From: an uncultured Oscillospiraceae bacterium
GTDB taxonomy: Bacteria > Bacillota > Clostridia > Oscillospirales > Oscillospiraceae
Length of the DNA: 18,571 bases
Assembly: GCA_910587505.1 (NCBI GenBank)
Contig: CAJULD010000049.1
Coordinates: forward strand, 1-18,571
Direction: 5' to 3'
Shown: positions 1 through 7,357 of the stretch, piece by piece
Numbering within the stretch: the first letter of the stretch is position 1
How the letters are laid out: the number at the start of each line of letters is the position of its first letter
The notes under the pieces: generated by a model
Told to the model about the DNA's origin: nothing
Databases searched by the model: none
The model's input: the letters and a program-made list of their open reading frames with translations, nothing else
Position numbers and translations under genes: made by a program

Positions 1-7
1 ACTTTGT

Positions 8-43
8 GGCCTGTCTGGTTATGAAGCCAGACAGGCCGTTTTT
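8..43 (+). terminator. Rho-independent terminator of an off-window gene
   Basis: Perfect 11-bp stem (8-18 with 27-37), an 8-nt loop and a run of five T at 39-43. It fits the end of a rightward transcript whose gene lies left of the window. No coding sequence of that gene is visible here. Confidence 0.75.
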
Positions 44-44
44 C

Positions 45-90
45 GACAAGCAGAGGGGACCGGGCATTCGCCCGGTCCCCTCTGCTTGTC
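45..90. repeat. 21-bp perfect hairpin at the left end of the element
   Basis: Arms 45-65 and 70-90 are exact reverse complements around the 4-nt loop ATTC. The shorter sister hairpin at 402-427 has the same GGGGACCGGGC core. Confidence 0.85.
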
Positions 91-427
91 AAAAAAGTGG
101 CTACGCCACTTTTTTGAGAAGAGATTCGCTTCGCTCTGCGCCTCGGTAGATCGTGCGATGGCCGCATCGAGCGGCCACGCACGATTCAATTCTACACAGC
201 CACTCGATGTGGCTGTGTAGAATCCACGACGCTCGCTTCGCGCAAAGTGTTTTTCCCCGTGGGCCGGCCCAAAGGCCGGCTTAGCGCTAAAAGCGCCGCC
301 TTGCGGCGCTTCACGACGTACACGCCGCGGGAAAAACGATTTCACTTTATTTCGCGCCTGCGGGCGCGAAACTCCTGCGGAGGGCTTTTTTGACAGACAG
401 AGGGGACCGGGCGTTCGCCCGGTCCCC
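55..427. repeat. MITE-like non-coding element with 43-bp terminal inverted repeats
   Basis: Bases 55-97 and the reverse complement of 385-427 match at about 38 of 43 positions, differing only in the hairpin loop and a CT/TC swap. Each end is itself a hairpin (GGGGACCGGGC / GCCCGGTCCCC), and the left one extends to a 21-bp perfect stem at 45-90. Both ends then run into an A6/T6 tract. The interior has no credible gene. It is packed with stems: 91-115, 150-185 (15 bp, one bulged A), 189-223 (15 bp perfect), 263-280, 291-311 and 350-371. No target-site duplication is evident. It could be a non-autonomous mobile element, a repetitive intergenic element or a structured RNA. The right end also lies just past the leftward carboxypeptidase gene and may help end its transcript. 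Confidence 0.6.
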
Positions 428-454
428 CTTATCTTATCAGAAAACAGCGCGGAC

Positions 455-1591
455 TTACCCGCCCAGAAACGCCGTCCGGAGGCACCGCTCCAGAATCTGC
501 CAGTAGCTCAGCCGTTCCACCGACTGCTCCGCTACCAGCGGGAGCTCCGCCAGGACCTCGCCGCCGGAGGTGACGGTCATCCGCCCCACCTGTTCCCCCG
601 CCGCCACCGGCGCGGCCAGCTCCTCCTCCAGCTCCACCGCCACCTCCATGGACTTTACCTTCTCCCTGGCCGCAAGGATGGCGGCGTCGCCCTCCAGCCG
701 GACGTTGACGCAGGGGGCGTCGCCCAGCGTCACGGGAATGGGGGAGAGCGGCTCCGGCGGCTGGGCCTGCGCCAGGGCATAGGCGGCAAAGCCGTAATTG
801 AGCAGGGTCTTGGCGCCCTCAAAGCGCTGGGTGGAGGTGGGGGATTTCAGAACGACGGCGATCAGCTCCATACCGTCCCGCTCCGCCGTGGCGGACAGGC
901 AGTACAGGGCGCTGTCCGTGCTGCCGGTTTTCAGGCCGGTAGCGCCCTGATAAAAGCGGATGAGCTTGTTGGTGTTGCTCAGTCCGAAGGCCCCGTCCCG
1001 GAGGGTGTCCATCCATATGGTGGTGAAGCGGCGGACGTCCGGGTGATGCAGGATCAGCTCCCGGCTCATCAGGGCGATATCATAGGCGCTGGTGACGTGT
1101 CCCTGGGCGGGCAGGCCGGTGGGATTGAGGAAGGTTGTGTCCTCCATTCCCAGCTCCGCGGCCCGCTGGTTCATTTTTTCCACAAAGGCGTCGGCGCTGC
1201 CCGCCACGTGCTCCGCCAGCGCCACGCTGCAATCGTTGGCCGAGGCCACGCAGACGGCCTTGAGCATTTCCTCCACCGGCATCTGCTCGTTTTCCTTCAG
1301 CCAGATCTGGCTGCCCCCCATGGAGCAGGCGTACGCCGAGGCGGTGACCATGTCCTCATAGCGCAGCGTGCCGGAGTCGATGGCCTCCATCACCAGCAGC
1401 ACCGTCATAATTTTGGTAACGCTGGCGGGCTCCAGGCGCTCGTGCTCGTTCACCGCATAGAGCACCTGTCCGGTGGTCTTCTCCATCAGCAGGCAGGCCC
1501 CCGCGTCAACCGCCAGCGATTCCGCCTGCGCCGGGACGGCCAGGAGCAGCAGCAGCGCGGCGGCCAGCAGGCCGGAAACGGTCCTTTTCAT
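455..1591 (-). CDS. D-alanyl-D-alanine carboxypeptidase (penicillin-binding protein, peptidase S11)
   Basis: 378-residue serine D,D-carboxypeptidase of the DacF/DacB (PBP5) family, expected to trim the terminal D-Ala from peptidoglycan stem peptides outside the membrane. It has a signal peptide ending near AQA (residues 21-23). The three family motifs are intact: SVTK (S57, K60), SAN (117-119) and KTG (221-223). Residues after about 275 fit the usual C-terminal beta domain, and the end is hydrophobic/amphipathic as expected for membrane association. The ATG is supported by an AAGGAAGG-type ribosome site about 9 nt upstream. The 5' leader holds a small CCCGGC/GCCGGG stem with a GAGA loop (1619-1634). 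The gene appears to be alone. I could not assign a specific promoter or decide between DacA, DacB and DacF subtypes. Confidence 0.93.
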   Translation of the reverse strand: MKRTVSGLLAAALLLLLAVPAQAESLAVDAGACLLMEKTTGQVLYAVNEHERLEPASVTKIMTVLLVMEAIDSGTLRYEDMVTASAYACSMGGSQIWLKENEQMPVEEMLKAVCVASANDCSVALAEHVAGSADAFVEKMNQRAAELGMEDTTFLNPTGLPAQGHVTSAYDIALMSRELILHHPDVRRFTTIWMDTLRDGAFGLSNTNKLIRFYQGATGLKTGSTDSALYCLSATAERDGMELIAVVLKSPTSTQRFEGAKTLLNYGFAAYALAQAQPPEPLSPIPVTLGDAPCVNVRLEGDAAILAAREKVKSMEVAVELEEELAAPVAAGEQVGRMTVTSGGEVLAELPLVAEQSVERLSYWQILERCLRTAFLGG

Positions 1592-1695
1592 ATCCTATCC
1601 CTTCCTTTTTCAGCGTTTCCCGGCTCTCGCCGGGACTCCTGCCTTAATCGTATGACCGGAAAAAGAAACAAATGACAAATCCGGCAAATTTCGCC

Positions 1696-1724
1696 TTGCA
1701 TTTGGGCGGGAAGTCTGCTATAAT
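1696..1724 (+). promoter_or_regulatory. Sigma-A promoter of tRNA-Gly
   Basis: TTGCAT at 1696-1701 and TATAAT at 1719-1724 are separated by exactly 17 bp. A start near 1731 would lie about 13 nt before the mature tRNA. Confidence 0.85.
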
Positions 1725-1743
1725 AGGCCCAGCGCTGAAATGT

Positions 1744-1817
1744 GCAGGGTTAGTACATCGGTAGTACATCGGCTTCCCAAGCCGAGGAGGCGGGTTCGAT
1801 TCCCGTACCCTGCTCCA
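1744..1817 (+). tRNA. tRNA-Gly (anticodon CCC)
   Basis: A complete cloverleaf folds by eye. The acceptor stem is GCAGGGT/ACCCTGC (7 bp), the D-arm GTAC/GTAC, and the anticodon stem TCGGC/GCCGA closes the loop TTCCCAA with anticodon CCC. The variable loop is 4 nt, and the T-arm GCGGG/CCCGT closes the loop TTCGATT. Discriminator T plus CCA is encoded (1814-1817). It reads GGG codons. Confidence 0.95.
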
Positions 1818-1862
1818 GCAGAAGCCGCCATATCCGTTTTGGATATGGCGGTTTCTGCTGGA
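1814..1862 (+). repeat. 22-bp hairpin beginning at the tRNA 3' end
   Basis: Arms 1814-1835 and 1841-1862 pair over 22 bp with a single G-T wobble and a 5-nt loop. The left arm begins with the tRNA's own TCCA. No T-run follows directly, so it is not a textbook terminator. It may act as a processing or termination structure for the tRNA precursor. Confidence 0.8.
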
Positions 1863-2274
1863 AAAGCAGGAGTTTTTGCGGTATGTGGTCCTCTCCGCGT
1901 CCTGCCTTTATGCTTCTGCGTCCCGTGTGTTCATTGTACCGCAGATTCTGACAGACTGCAGAAGAAAGCGTCAGTAAGACACCTGGAGAAACCGGACGAA
2001 GTAAGAATCAGGATGCCGAAGAGCTGCAGGGAGGCAATCAAAGCCCATGCAGAGGCCCGCAGCGCATCCGCCGGAAGCAGGGCCTGCGCTGCGCCTGAAT
2101 TTGAAAGTCAAAAGGAAACACTTGCAGATTGCCGCGGCGCGGCAGGGAGAGCGCGGGGGAAAACCGCCGGAGAAAATCGGCTTTTCCCGCGTTTTTGTGC
2201 TGATTGATAGAGAACCGCTCTTCGACGCATGAAAGTTTTGACAATTTTGGATGCATTTTCGGAACAGGGCATTA
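1863..2274. other. Spacer without a supported gene
   Basis: I see no credible coding sequence on either strand. The open frames here are short, lack ribosome sites and resemble no family, and the longest overlaps the tRNA. The only clear structure is the terminator at 2151-2196, which implies that some transcript (a tRNA read-through product or a small RNA) ends here. Confidence 0.6.
2151..2196 (+). terminator. Rho-independent terminator
   Basis: CGCGGG (2152-2157) pairs with CCCGCG (2186-2191), and the stem continues through AAAA/TTTT and CCG/CGG with small bulges. TTTTT follows at 2192-2196. No protein gene precedes it. The nearest rightward promoter is that of the tRNA. Confidence 0.6.
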
Positions 2275-2303
2275 TTGACAAACTCTGCTTTTTTCAGTAT
2301 AAT
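2275..2303 (+). promoter_or_regulatory. Perfect-consensus sigma-A promoter of the peptide transporter operon
   Basis: TTGACA (2275-2280), a 17-bp spacer and TATAAT (2298-2303) match the consensus at every position. Transcription from about 2310 would give a leader of roughly 200 nt before the binding-protein gene. Such strength fits an abundant binding protein and suggests a repressor is needed to hold it down. Confidence 0.9.
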
Positions 2304-2318
2304 ATTTTCCGGGAAAAT
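2304..2318. promoter_or_regulatory. Operator-like palindrome over the start site
   Basis: ATTTTCC-G-GGAAAAT is a perfect 7+1+7 palindrome directly after the -10 box, where a bound repressor would block transcription. The half-sites ATTTTC/GAAAAT are those of the CodY box, but they are 3 nt apart here instead of 1. CodY control is therefore only a suggestion. Confidence 0.45.
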
Positions 2319-2388
2319 GTCCCACTACCGGCCGGCGAAGTTTGCAGCATCCCCCCCGACCGCGCTTTCCCGGTGAACGGCAATTTAG

Positions 2389-2430
2389 CGCTTTAAATAC
2401 TTTAAAGCGGGCAGCAGCACAGCTGCTGCC
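2389..2430 (+). promoter_or_regulatory. Two abutting hairpins in the operon leader
   Basis: Stem 1 is 2389-2397 with 2401-2409 (9 bp, loop TAC). Stem 2 is 2410-2418 with 2422-2430 (9 bp, loop ACA). Both are perfect and have no unpaired base between them. They lie about 80 nt before the start codon. No T-run follows, so they may stabilise the 5' end or form part of a regulatory leader. I recognise no known riboswitch or T-box. Confidence 0.6.
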
Positions 2431-2508
2431 ATTCCCCCCTGTTTTCCCCTGTATTCAACCGGACGGAAGGTCCGTGCGGCTGGAGATATATTTGATAGGA
2501 GGCATACC

Positions 2509-4695
2509 ATGAAAAAGAAGATCCTGTGCCTGGTGCTGGCGCTTGCCATGCTCCTGAGCCTGGTCGCCTGCGGCGGTAACAATAATACCCCCGCCGATCA
2601 GACCCCGGACACGCCCCCCGCTGACACCACGACCCCCGACGACACCACCACCCCCGATGAGCCCGCTGCCGACGGCGAGCTCGTCCCCTACACCTACGAA
2701 GAGGACGAGGTCTACGACGCCGCTCTGGGCGAGTTCTATGAGACCTACATGAAGGCCTTTGACGCCACCAACCTCTCCGAGCGTTATGCCCTGATGGCCA
2801 TTGCCGAGGCCAAGATGCTGGGCGCCGGCGTCATGATCCCCCTGACCACCCGCGGCGGCAACTACGTGCTGCGCAGGACGGCTCCCCGGAGCGCTTCCAC
2901 CATCATGTGGGGCAACGATCTCGACCGTTTCCATGACATCATCGTCACCAACGAGATGGTGACCGTGGAGGACTGGGAGGCCATGAAGTCCCTGTGGACC
3001 GAGCTGCGCGGCACCGGCACCTACCACGACGAGGTGCAGAAGTGGCTGGCTGAGCACAACTATACCATCAGCGACACCTATGACTACGCCTACACCGCCG
3101 ATCCCGCCACCTGGGACGGTCTGGGCACCCAGAAGCAGAACGACTCCCGCGCCATCTGCCAGACCTGCGACAACCTGCTGGAGTACAACTGCGAGAACGA
3201 CCTGAAGCCCGCTCTGGCCGAGAGCTGGGAGTACAACGAAGACTTTACCGAGTGGACCTTCCACATCCGTCAGGGTGTGAACTGGGTGGATTCCCAGGGC
3301 CGTGAGATCGCCCCCGTTCAGGCGGACGACTGGGTGGCCGGCTATCAGCACATGGTGGACGTCAACAAGGCCGCCGCGCTGACTCTGAACCTGGTCCAGG
3401 GTGCGCAGGACTACGCCGACGGCGTGACCACCGACTTCTCCCAGGTGGGCGTGAAGGCCGTGGATCAGTACACCCTGGTGTACACCCTGTCCACCCCCTG
3501 CACTTACTTTGATACCTACCTGACCTATTCCACCGTGGCTTCCCCCCTGTGCCGCACCTATTATGAGTCCCACGGCGGCAAGTTCGGCGCGGACTTCGAT
3601 TCCTCCGCCGCCGACTACACCTACGGCAAGGATACCAACAACATTGCTTACTGCGGTCCCTATCTGGTCACCAGCCACACCGAGAAGAGCATGATCGTCT
3701 TCCAGGCCAACCCCGCCTGGTGGAACGCTGAGAATCTCCAGACCAAGACCGTCAACTGGCGTTACAACGACGGCACCGACGCCACCAAGGCCTATCAGGA
3801 CTTCAAGGCCGAGACCCTCACCAACGTCGTTCTGAACGCCGCCGTCATCGAGGCTGCCAAGGCTGACGGCCTGTACGATGGCTACAACACCATTTCTGAC
3901 ACCGAAGCCACCAGCTTCGTGGGCTTCATCAACCTCAACCGTGCTGCCTTTGCCAACGACAACGACAACACCAAGATGGTCTCTCCCCAGACCGAGGAGC
4001 AGGCCGCCCGGACCCACGTGGCTCTCAACAACCACAACTTCCGTCTGGCCCTGTGCCTGGCGCTGGATCACGCCACCAACAACGCCCAGACCGTGGGCGA
4101 GGAGCTGAAGCTGGTTTCCCTGCGTAACTCCTACACCCCCGGCAACTTCATGTACCTCCTGGAGGAAGTAACCGTTGACATCAACGGTACGCCCACCACC
4201 TTTGCCGCCGGCACTGCCTACGGCGCCGTGATGCAGGCTCAGATCGACGCCGACGGCATCCCCATCAAGGTCTGGGACGAGGCCACCGGCAGCAGCGACG
4301 GCTTCGACGGCTGGTACAACCCCACCGCCGCCGTGGAGTATCTGGACAAGGCCATCGAGGAGCTGGCTGCCTCCAACTGCGACATCAGCGCCGAGAACCC
4401 CATCTACGTCGATCTGCCCTATAACTCGACCGACGAGAACTACACCAACAAGGCCCAGGCCTTCAAGCAGTCCGTGGAAGCCACCACCGAGAACAGGATC
4501 ATTGTCAATCTGGTGGGCGGCAGCTCCGATGACTGGTCGGATGCCGGCTACAACATGGACGTGGGCACTCAGTCCAACTACGACATCTACGATCTGTCCG
4601 GTTGGGGCCCCGACTACGGCGATCCCTCCACCTATCTGGACACCATGCTGCCCGACGGCGCTGGCTACATGGCCAAGTGCATCGGCCTGTATTAA
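2509..4695 (+). CDS. Peptide ABC transporter substrate-binding lipoprotein (SBP_bac_5), apparently circularly permuted
   Basis: 728-residue lipid-anchored binding protein that should capture peptides outside the membrane and hand them to the permeases encoded downstream. The lipobox ends LVAC with Cys21, and a Pro/Thr/Asp-rich tether spans about 27-58. Residues about 230-300 carry the family's opening core (KPALAESW, WTFHIRQGVNW, ADDWVAGYQHM). GWGPDYGDP is at 698-706, only 22 residues before the stop, whereas classic OppA/DppA proteins have some 80 more residues there. The missing segment seems to sit at the front: residues 68-165 include RYALMAIAEA and GVMIPL, which resemble the normal C-terminal R-Y-x(4)-AEA...PL block. 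The AGGAGG at 2497-2502 fixes the ATG. It is the first gene of the operon. I recall similar full-length proteins in other gut Clostridia, but this is not checked. Confidence 0.92.
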   Translation: MKKKILCLVLALAMLLSLVACGGNNNTPADQTPDTPPADTTTPDDTTTPDEPAADGELVPYTYEEDEVYDAALGEFYETYMKAFDATNLSERYALMAIAEAKMLGAGVMIPLTTRGGNYVLRRTAPRSASTIMWGNDLDRFHDIIVTNEMVTVEDWEAMKSLWTELRGTGTYHDEVQKWLAEHNYTISDTYDYAYTADPATWDGLGTQKQNDSRAICQTCDNLLEYNCENDLKPALAESWEYNEDFTEWTFHIRQGVNWVDSQGREIAPVQADDWVAGYQHMVDVNKAAALTLNLVQGAQDYADGVTTDFSQVGVKAVDQYTLVYTLSTPCTYFDTYLTYSTVASPLCRTYYESHGGKFGADFDSSAADYTYGKDTNNIAYCGPYLVTSHTEKSMIVFQANPAWWNAENLQTKTVNWRYNDGTDATKAYQDFKAETLTNVVLNAAVIEAAKADGLYDGYNTISDTEATSFVGFINLNRAAFANDNDNTKMVSPQTEEQAARTHVALNNHNFRLALCLALDHATNNAQTVGEELKLVSLRNSYTPGNFMYLLEEVTVDINGTPTTFAAGTAYGAVMQAQIDADGIPIKVWDEATGSSDGFDGWYNPTAAVEYLDKAIEELAASNCDISAENPIYVDLPYNSTDENYTNKAQAFKQSVEATTENRIIVNLVGGSSDDWSDAGYNMDVGTQSNYDIYDLSGWGPDYGDPSTYLDTMLPDGAGYMAKCIGLY

Positions 4696-4741
4696 TGCCC
4701 GTTGACGCCGGTACCGGCAAGTAGAATCTATAACTGTGCTT

Positions 4742-4771
4742 GCGGGAGAATGGAATATTCCATTCTCCCGC
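4742..4771 (+). repeat. 30-nt perfect palindrome between binding protein and permease genes
   Basis: Bases 4742-4756 are the exact reverse complement of 4757-4771, forming a stem of about 13 bp with a 4-nt loop. No T-run follows. In this position it could protect the binding-protein mRNA from 3' decay, or cause partial termination, so that the binding protein outnumbers the membrane subunits. Confidence 0.8.
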
Positions 4772-4801
4772 GGCGCTTATTAGAGAGATGGGGGAACCAG
4801 T

Positions 4802-6370
4802 ATGCTCAAATATTTGCTTAAGCGAATCTTATTCGGCATCGGCTCGATCATCGCGGTGGTGGTCATCGTCATGGTGATGATCTACTCCCTGCTGGACCCG
4901 ATCCGGGTTTTTGCCCAGGATGCCGTCTATAACAAGACCGCCTCCAACCAGCGGGAGATTTACCGCAACACCAGGTGGAAGGAGTACGGCTATGTGGACT
5001 TCGTACTCTATACGGATTATTTGCAGAAGCAGGTGAAGGACGGGGAAATCGACGAGGATACCCGTGCCGCCGCCGCTGTCATTGGCAAAACTGCGGAGGA
5101 CGATTCCCCGGAGACGGAGGAAATGGTCCGGAAATTTACCGAGGAATACCAGGCGCAGGGCTATACGGTCCGGCGTCTGGATGCAGACGTCAACAAACGG
5201 GGCAAGTACAAAAACGGCGGACAGCAGCAGCTGTTCGCGGTGCGCAACCGCCCCCTGGCCCAGCGGGTGGTGGAGTATTTCACCGGGCTGCTGGAAATCG
5301 ACAGCGTACACTACGTGGAGGAGGATATCGAGGACCGGGGCCTGACCTTTACGCTCCATGATCCTCTTTATGAGGGAAAGTTTTCGCCCGCCATCATCGG
5401 CAACGGGACGAAGCACAAGTACCTGCTCTACTGCGACTCCACGTTCCCATATATCCATCAGAACATGGCTACCATCAGGCTGGGAACGTCTTATTCCGTG
5501 AATACCGGACTGGACGTGTTCTATACCATGACCCGGGCCCAGGGGTCCTACGTCATGCATCCCACCACCTTCCCCACGGGATTGCAGGAGGAGAGCGCCG
5601 ATGACCTCCACTCCGCCACCTATCTGGCGGGCTCCCGGACCAGCAGCCTGATCTATGAGAACCGGTTCACCGACGACTACACCGTGGTGGACACCATGAA
5701 GGGCGGCCTGTCCAAGATCGGCTACTCCTTCGTCATCGGCATCATCGCCACCTGCCTGGCCTATCTCATGGGCGTTCCCCTGGGCATCCTCATGGCCCAG
5801 AAGAAGGACAGGTTCGTTGACAAGCTGGGCACGGCGTATATCGTATTCATCTCGGCTGTGCCCTCTCTGGCCTATATCTTCATGTTCAAGGCCATCGGCG
5901 GCTCGCTGGGCATGCCGGTCACTTTTGACGTGGAATCCCCCAGCAAGCTGATTTACGTACTGCCCATCGTCTCCCTGGCGCTGCCCCAGGTGGCCAACCT
6001 GATGAAATGGCTGCGCCGGTATATGATCGACCAGATGAACTCCGACTACGTGAAGTTCGCCCGGTCCAACGGCCTGACGGAGGGCGAGATCTTCCGGGGC
6101 CACATTCTGAAAAACGCCGCCATTCCTCTGGTCCACGGCATTCCCGGCTCTGTGCTGGCCGCGCTGGTGGGCGCGGTGATCACCGAGCGCGTGTACGTGG
6201 TCCCCGGTACCGGCAACCTGCTGACCGAGGCCATCAACAAGTACGACAACGGCGTGATCGTAGGCGTAGCCATGTTCTACGCGATGCTGACCGTGACGTC
6301 CACCATTCTGGGCGACGTTCTCATGGCTGCGGTGGATCCCCGGATCTCGTTCACGACAAAGGACAGGTGA
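4802..6370 (+). CDS. oppB: Peptide ABC transporter permease (OppB/DppB type) with a large extracytoplasmic domain
   Basis: 522 residues, against roughly 310-340 for ordinary OppB/DppB. One membrane helix near 9-31 is followed by about 265 charged, helix-free residues (about 32-298). The BPD_transp_1 core then has helices near 305-327, 342-362, 383-402, 450-470 and 485-505. The EAA loop that docks the ATPase is near 418-441 (ARSNGLTEGEIF, then NAAIP). The inserted region lies between the first two helices, where OppB has its external loop, so I infer it faces the binding protein. A GGGGGA ribosome site at about 4790 supports the ATG. The next permease starts 6 nt after the stop. Opp and Dpp specificity cannot be told apart from sequence. 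Confidence 0.92.
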   Translation: MLKYLLKRILFGIGSIIAVVVIVMVMIYSLLDPIRVFAQDAVYNKTASNQREIYRNTRWKEYGYVDFVLYTDYLQKQVKDGEIDEDTRAAAAVIGKTAEDDSPETEEMVRKFTEEYQAQGYTVRRLDADVNKRGKYKNGGQQQLFAVRNRPLAQRVVEYFTGLLEIDSVHYVEEDIEDRGLTFTLHDPLYEGKFSPAIIGNGTKHKYLLYCDSTFPYIHQNMATIRLGTSYSVNTGLDVFYTMTRAQGSYVMHPTTFPTGLQEESADDLHSATYLAGSRTSSLIYENRFTDDYTVVDTMKGGLSKIGYSFVIGIIATCLAYLMGVPLGILMAQKKDRFVDKLGTAYIVFISAVPSLAYIFMFKAIGGSLGMPVTFDVESPSKLIYVLPIVSLALPQVANLMKWLRRYMIDQMNSDYVKFARSNGLTEGEIFRGHILKNAAIPLVHGIPGSVLAALVGAVITERVYVVPGTGNLLTEAINKYDNGVIVGVAMFYAMLTVTSTILGDVLMAAVDPRISFTTKDR

Positions 6371-6376
6371 GAAGCT

Positions 6377-7345
6377 ATGGAATATGATTACAGTAAGTTG
6401 GGCATGACCACGGCGGAGCTGTTTTCCAGGCAGGAGCACAGCGACCTGGAGTCCGAAAAGATCACCGCGCCCCGGTATTCCTACTGGCAGAGCGTGTTCA
6501 AGGTGTTTTTCCGAAAGAAACTGAACATCGTCATCCTGGCTCTCCTGGCGTTCGTCATCCTGTTTTCCTATCTGTACCCCATGTTTACGGAGTATGACCG
6601 GTTCGGCCAGCTGCTCAACGAGGACGCCAAGCATCTGATGCCGGCCGCCGCCATTGAGAAATTCGGCTTTTCCATCAAATGGATCCTGGGCACCGGCAAC
6701 GCGGGCAACTCCACCTTTGACGCCATCTGGAACGGCGCGCGGATCTCGGTCTCCCTGGCCTTCATCTGCGGAGCCATCAATATGACCATCGGCGTGATCC
6801 TGGGGGCCATCTGGGGCTTCTCCAAGAAGGTGGACACGGTGATGATGGTGGTTTTCAATGTGGTAGGCAATATTCCCCTGATCCTGCTGATCTCCGTGCT
6901 GGTGCTGATCTTCAGCCCCAGCTTCTGGAGCATGGTGTTCGCCCTGACGGTGACGGGCTGGCTGGGTATCGCGTACACGATCCGGACCCAGGTCATCATC
7001 ATCCGGGACCGGGAGTACAACCTGGCCTCCAAGTGCCTGGGCACCAGCACAATTAAAATCGCCATGAAGAACATCCTGCCCTTCATGACCAGCATCATCG
7101 TCACCCTGCTGGCGGTGGAGATCCCCTCCTATATCTCCTACGAAGTGTTCCTGGCCTATATCGGCATCGGCCTTCCGGACATGAGTCTGGGCCGTCTGAT
7201 CTACTCGGCGGAGAGCGCCATGGTGACGCCGGGCTGGGGCTTCGAGTTCTGGAGCCCGGTGGCCATTTCGGCGGTGATCTCCGTGGTGCTGTACGTGACG
7301 GGCCAGAATCTGGGCGACGCGTCCGATCCGCGGACGCATATGTAA
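6377..7345 (+). CDS. oppC: Peptide ABC transporter permease (OppC/DppC type)
   Basis: 322-residue second membrane subunit, close to the usual OppC length. The N-terminal cytoplasmic stretch (1-49) precedes a helix at about 50-70. The external segment has the OppC-type LGTGNAGNSTFDAIWNGARI (104-123), followed by a BPD_transp_1 core of about five helices. The EAA loop is at 217-234 (ASKCLGTSTIKIAMKN). The protein ends in DASDPRTHM, near the common LGDxLRDxLDPR tail. The AGGTGAGAAG just before the ATG overlaps the stop of the preceding permease, so the two are probably translationally coupled. The transmembrane channel would be the heterodimer of these two permeases. Confidence 0.95.
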   Translation: MEYDYSKLGMTTAELFSRQEHSDLESEKITAPRYSYWQSVFKVFFRKKLNIVILALLAFVILFSYLYPMFTEYDRFGQLLNEDAKHLMPAAAIEKFGFSIKWILGTGNAGNSTFDAIWNGARISVSLAFICGAINMTIGVILGAIWGFSKKVDTVMMVVFNVVGNIPLILLISVLVLIFSPSFWSMVFALTVTGWLGIAYTIRTQVIIIRDREYNLASKCLGTSTIKIAMKNILPFMTSIIVTLLAVEIPSYISYEVFLAYIGIGLPDMSLGRLIYSAESAMVTPGWGFEFWSPVAISAVISVVLYVTGQNLGDASDPRTHM

Positions 7346-7357
7346 GGGGGGAGAGCC

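Noticed and set aside
19..345. 108-codon minus-strand open frame in the hairpin element
   Set aside because: It lies entirely in palindromic non-coding sequence, has no clear ribosome site and resembles no protein family. It is a by-product of the repeat.
1740..2207. Rightward 155-codon frame
   Set aside because: It overlaps the whole tRNA and its downstream hairpin, has no ribosome site and no family likeness.
2304..2508. T-box or known riboswitch in the transporter leader
   Set aside because: No T-box sequence, no anti-terminator with T-run and no recognisable aptamer core. Only two simple stems are visible.
2455..4071. 538-codon minus-strand frame rich in Gly and Val
   Set aside because: Antisense shadow of the binding-protein gene.
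4600..4700. Possible frameshift or truncation at the end of the binding-protein gene
   Set aside because: No other frame continues the fold after the stop, a palindrome and the next gene follow at once, and the apparently missing part is found at the N-terminus.
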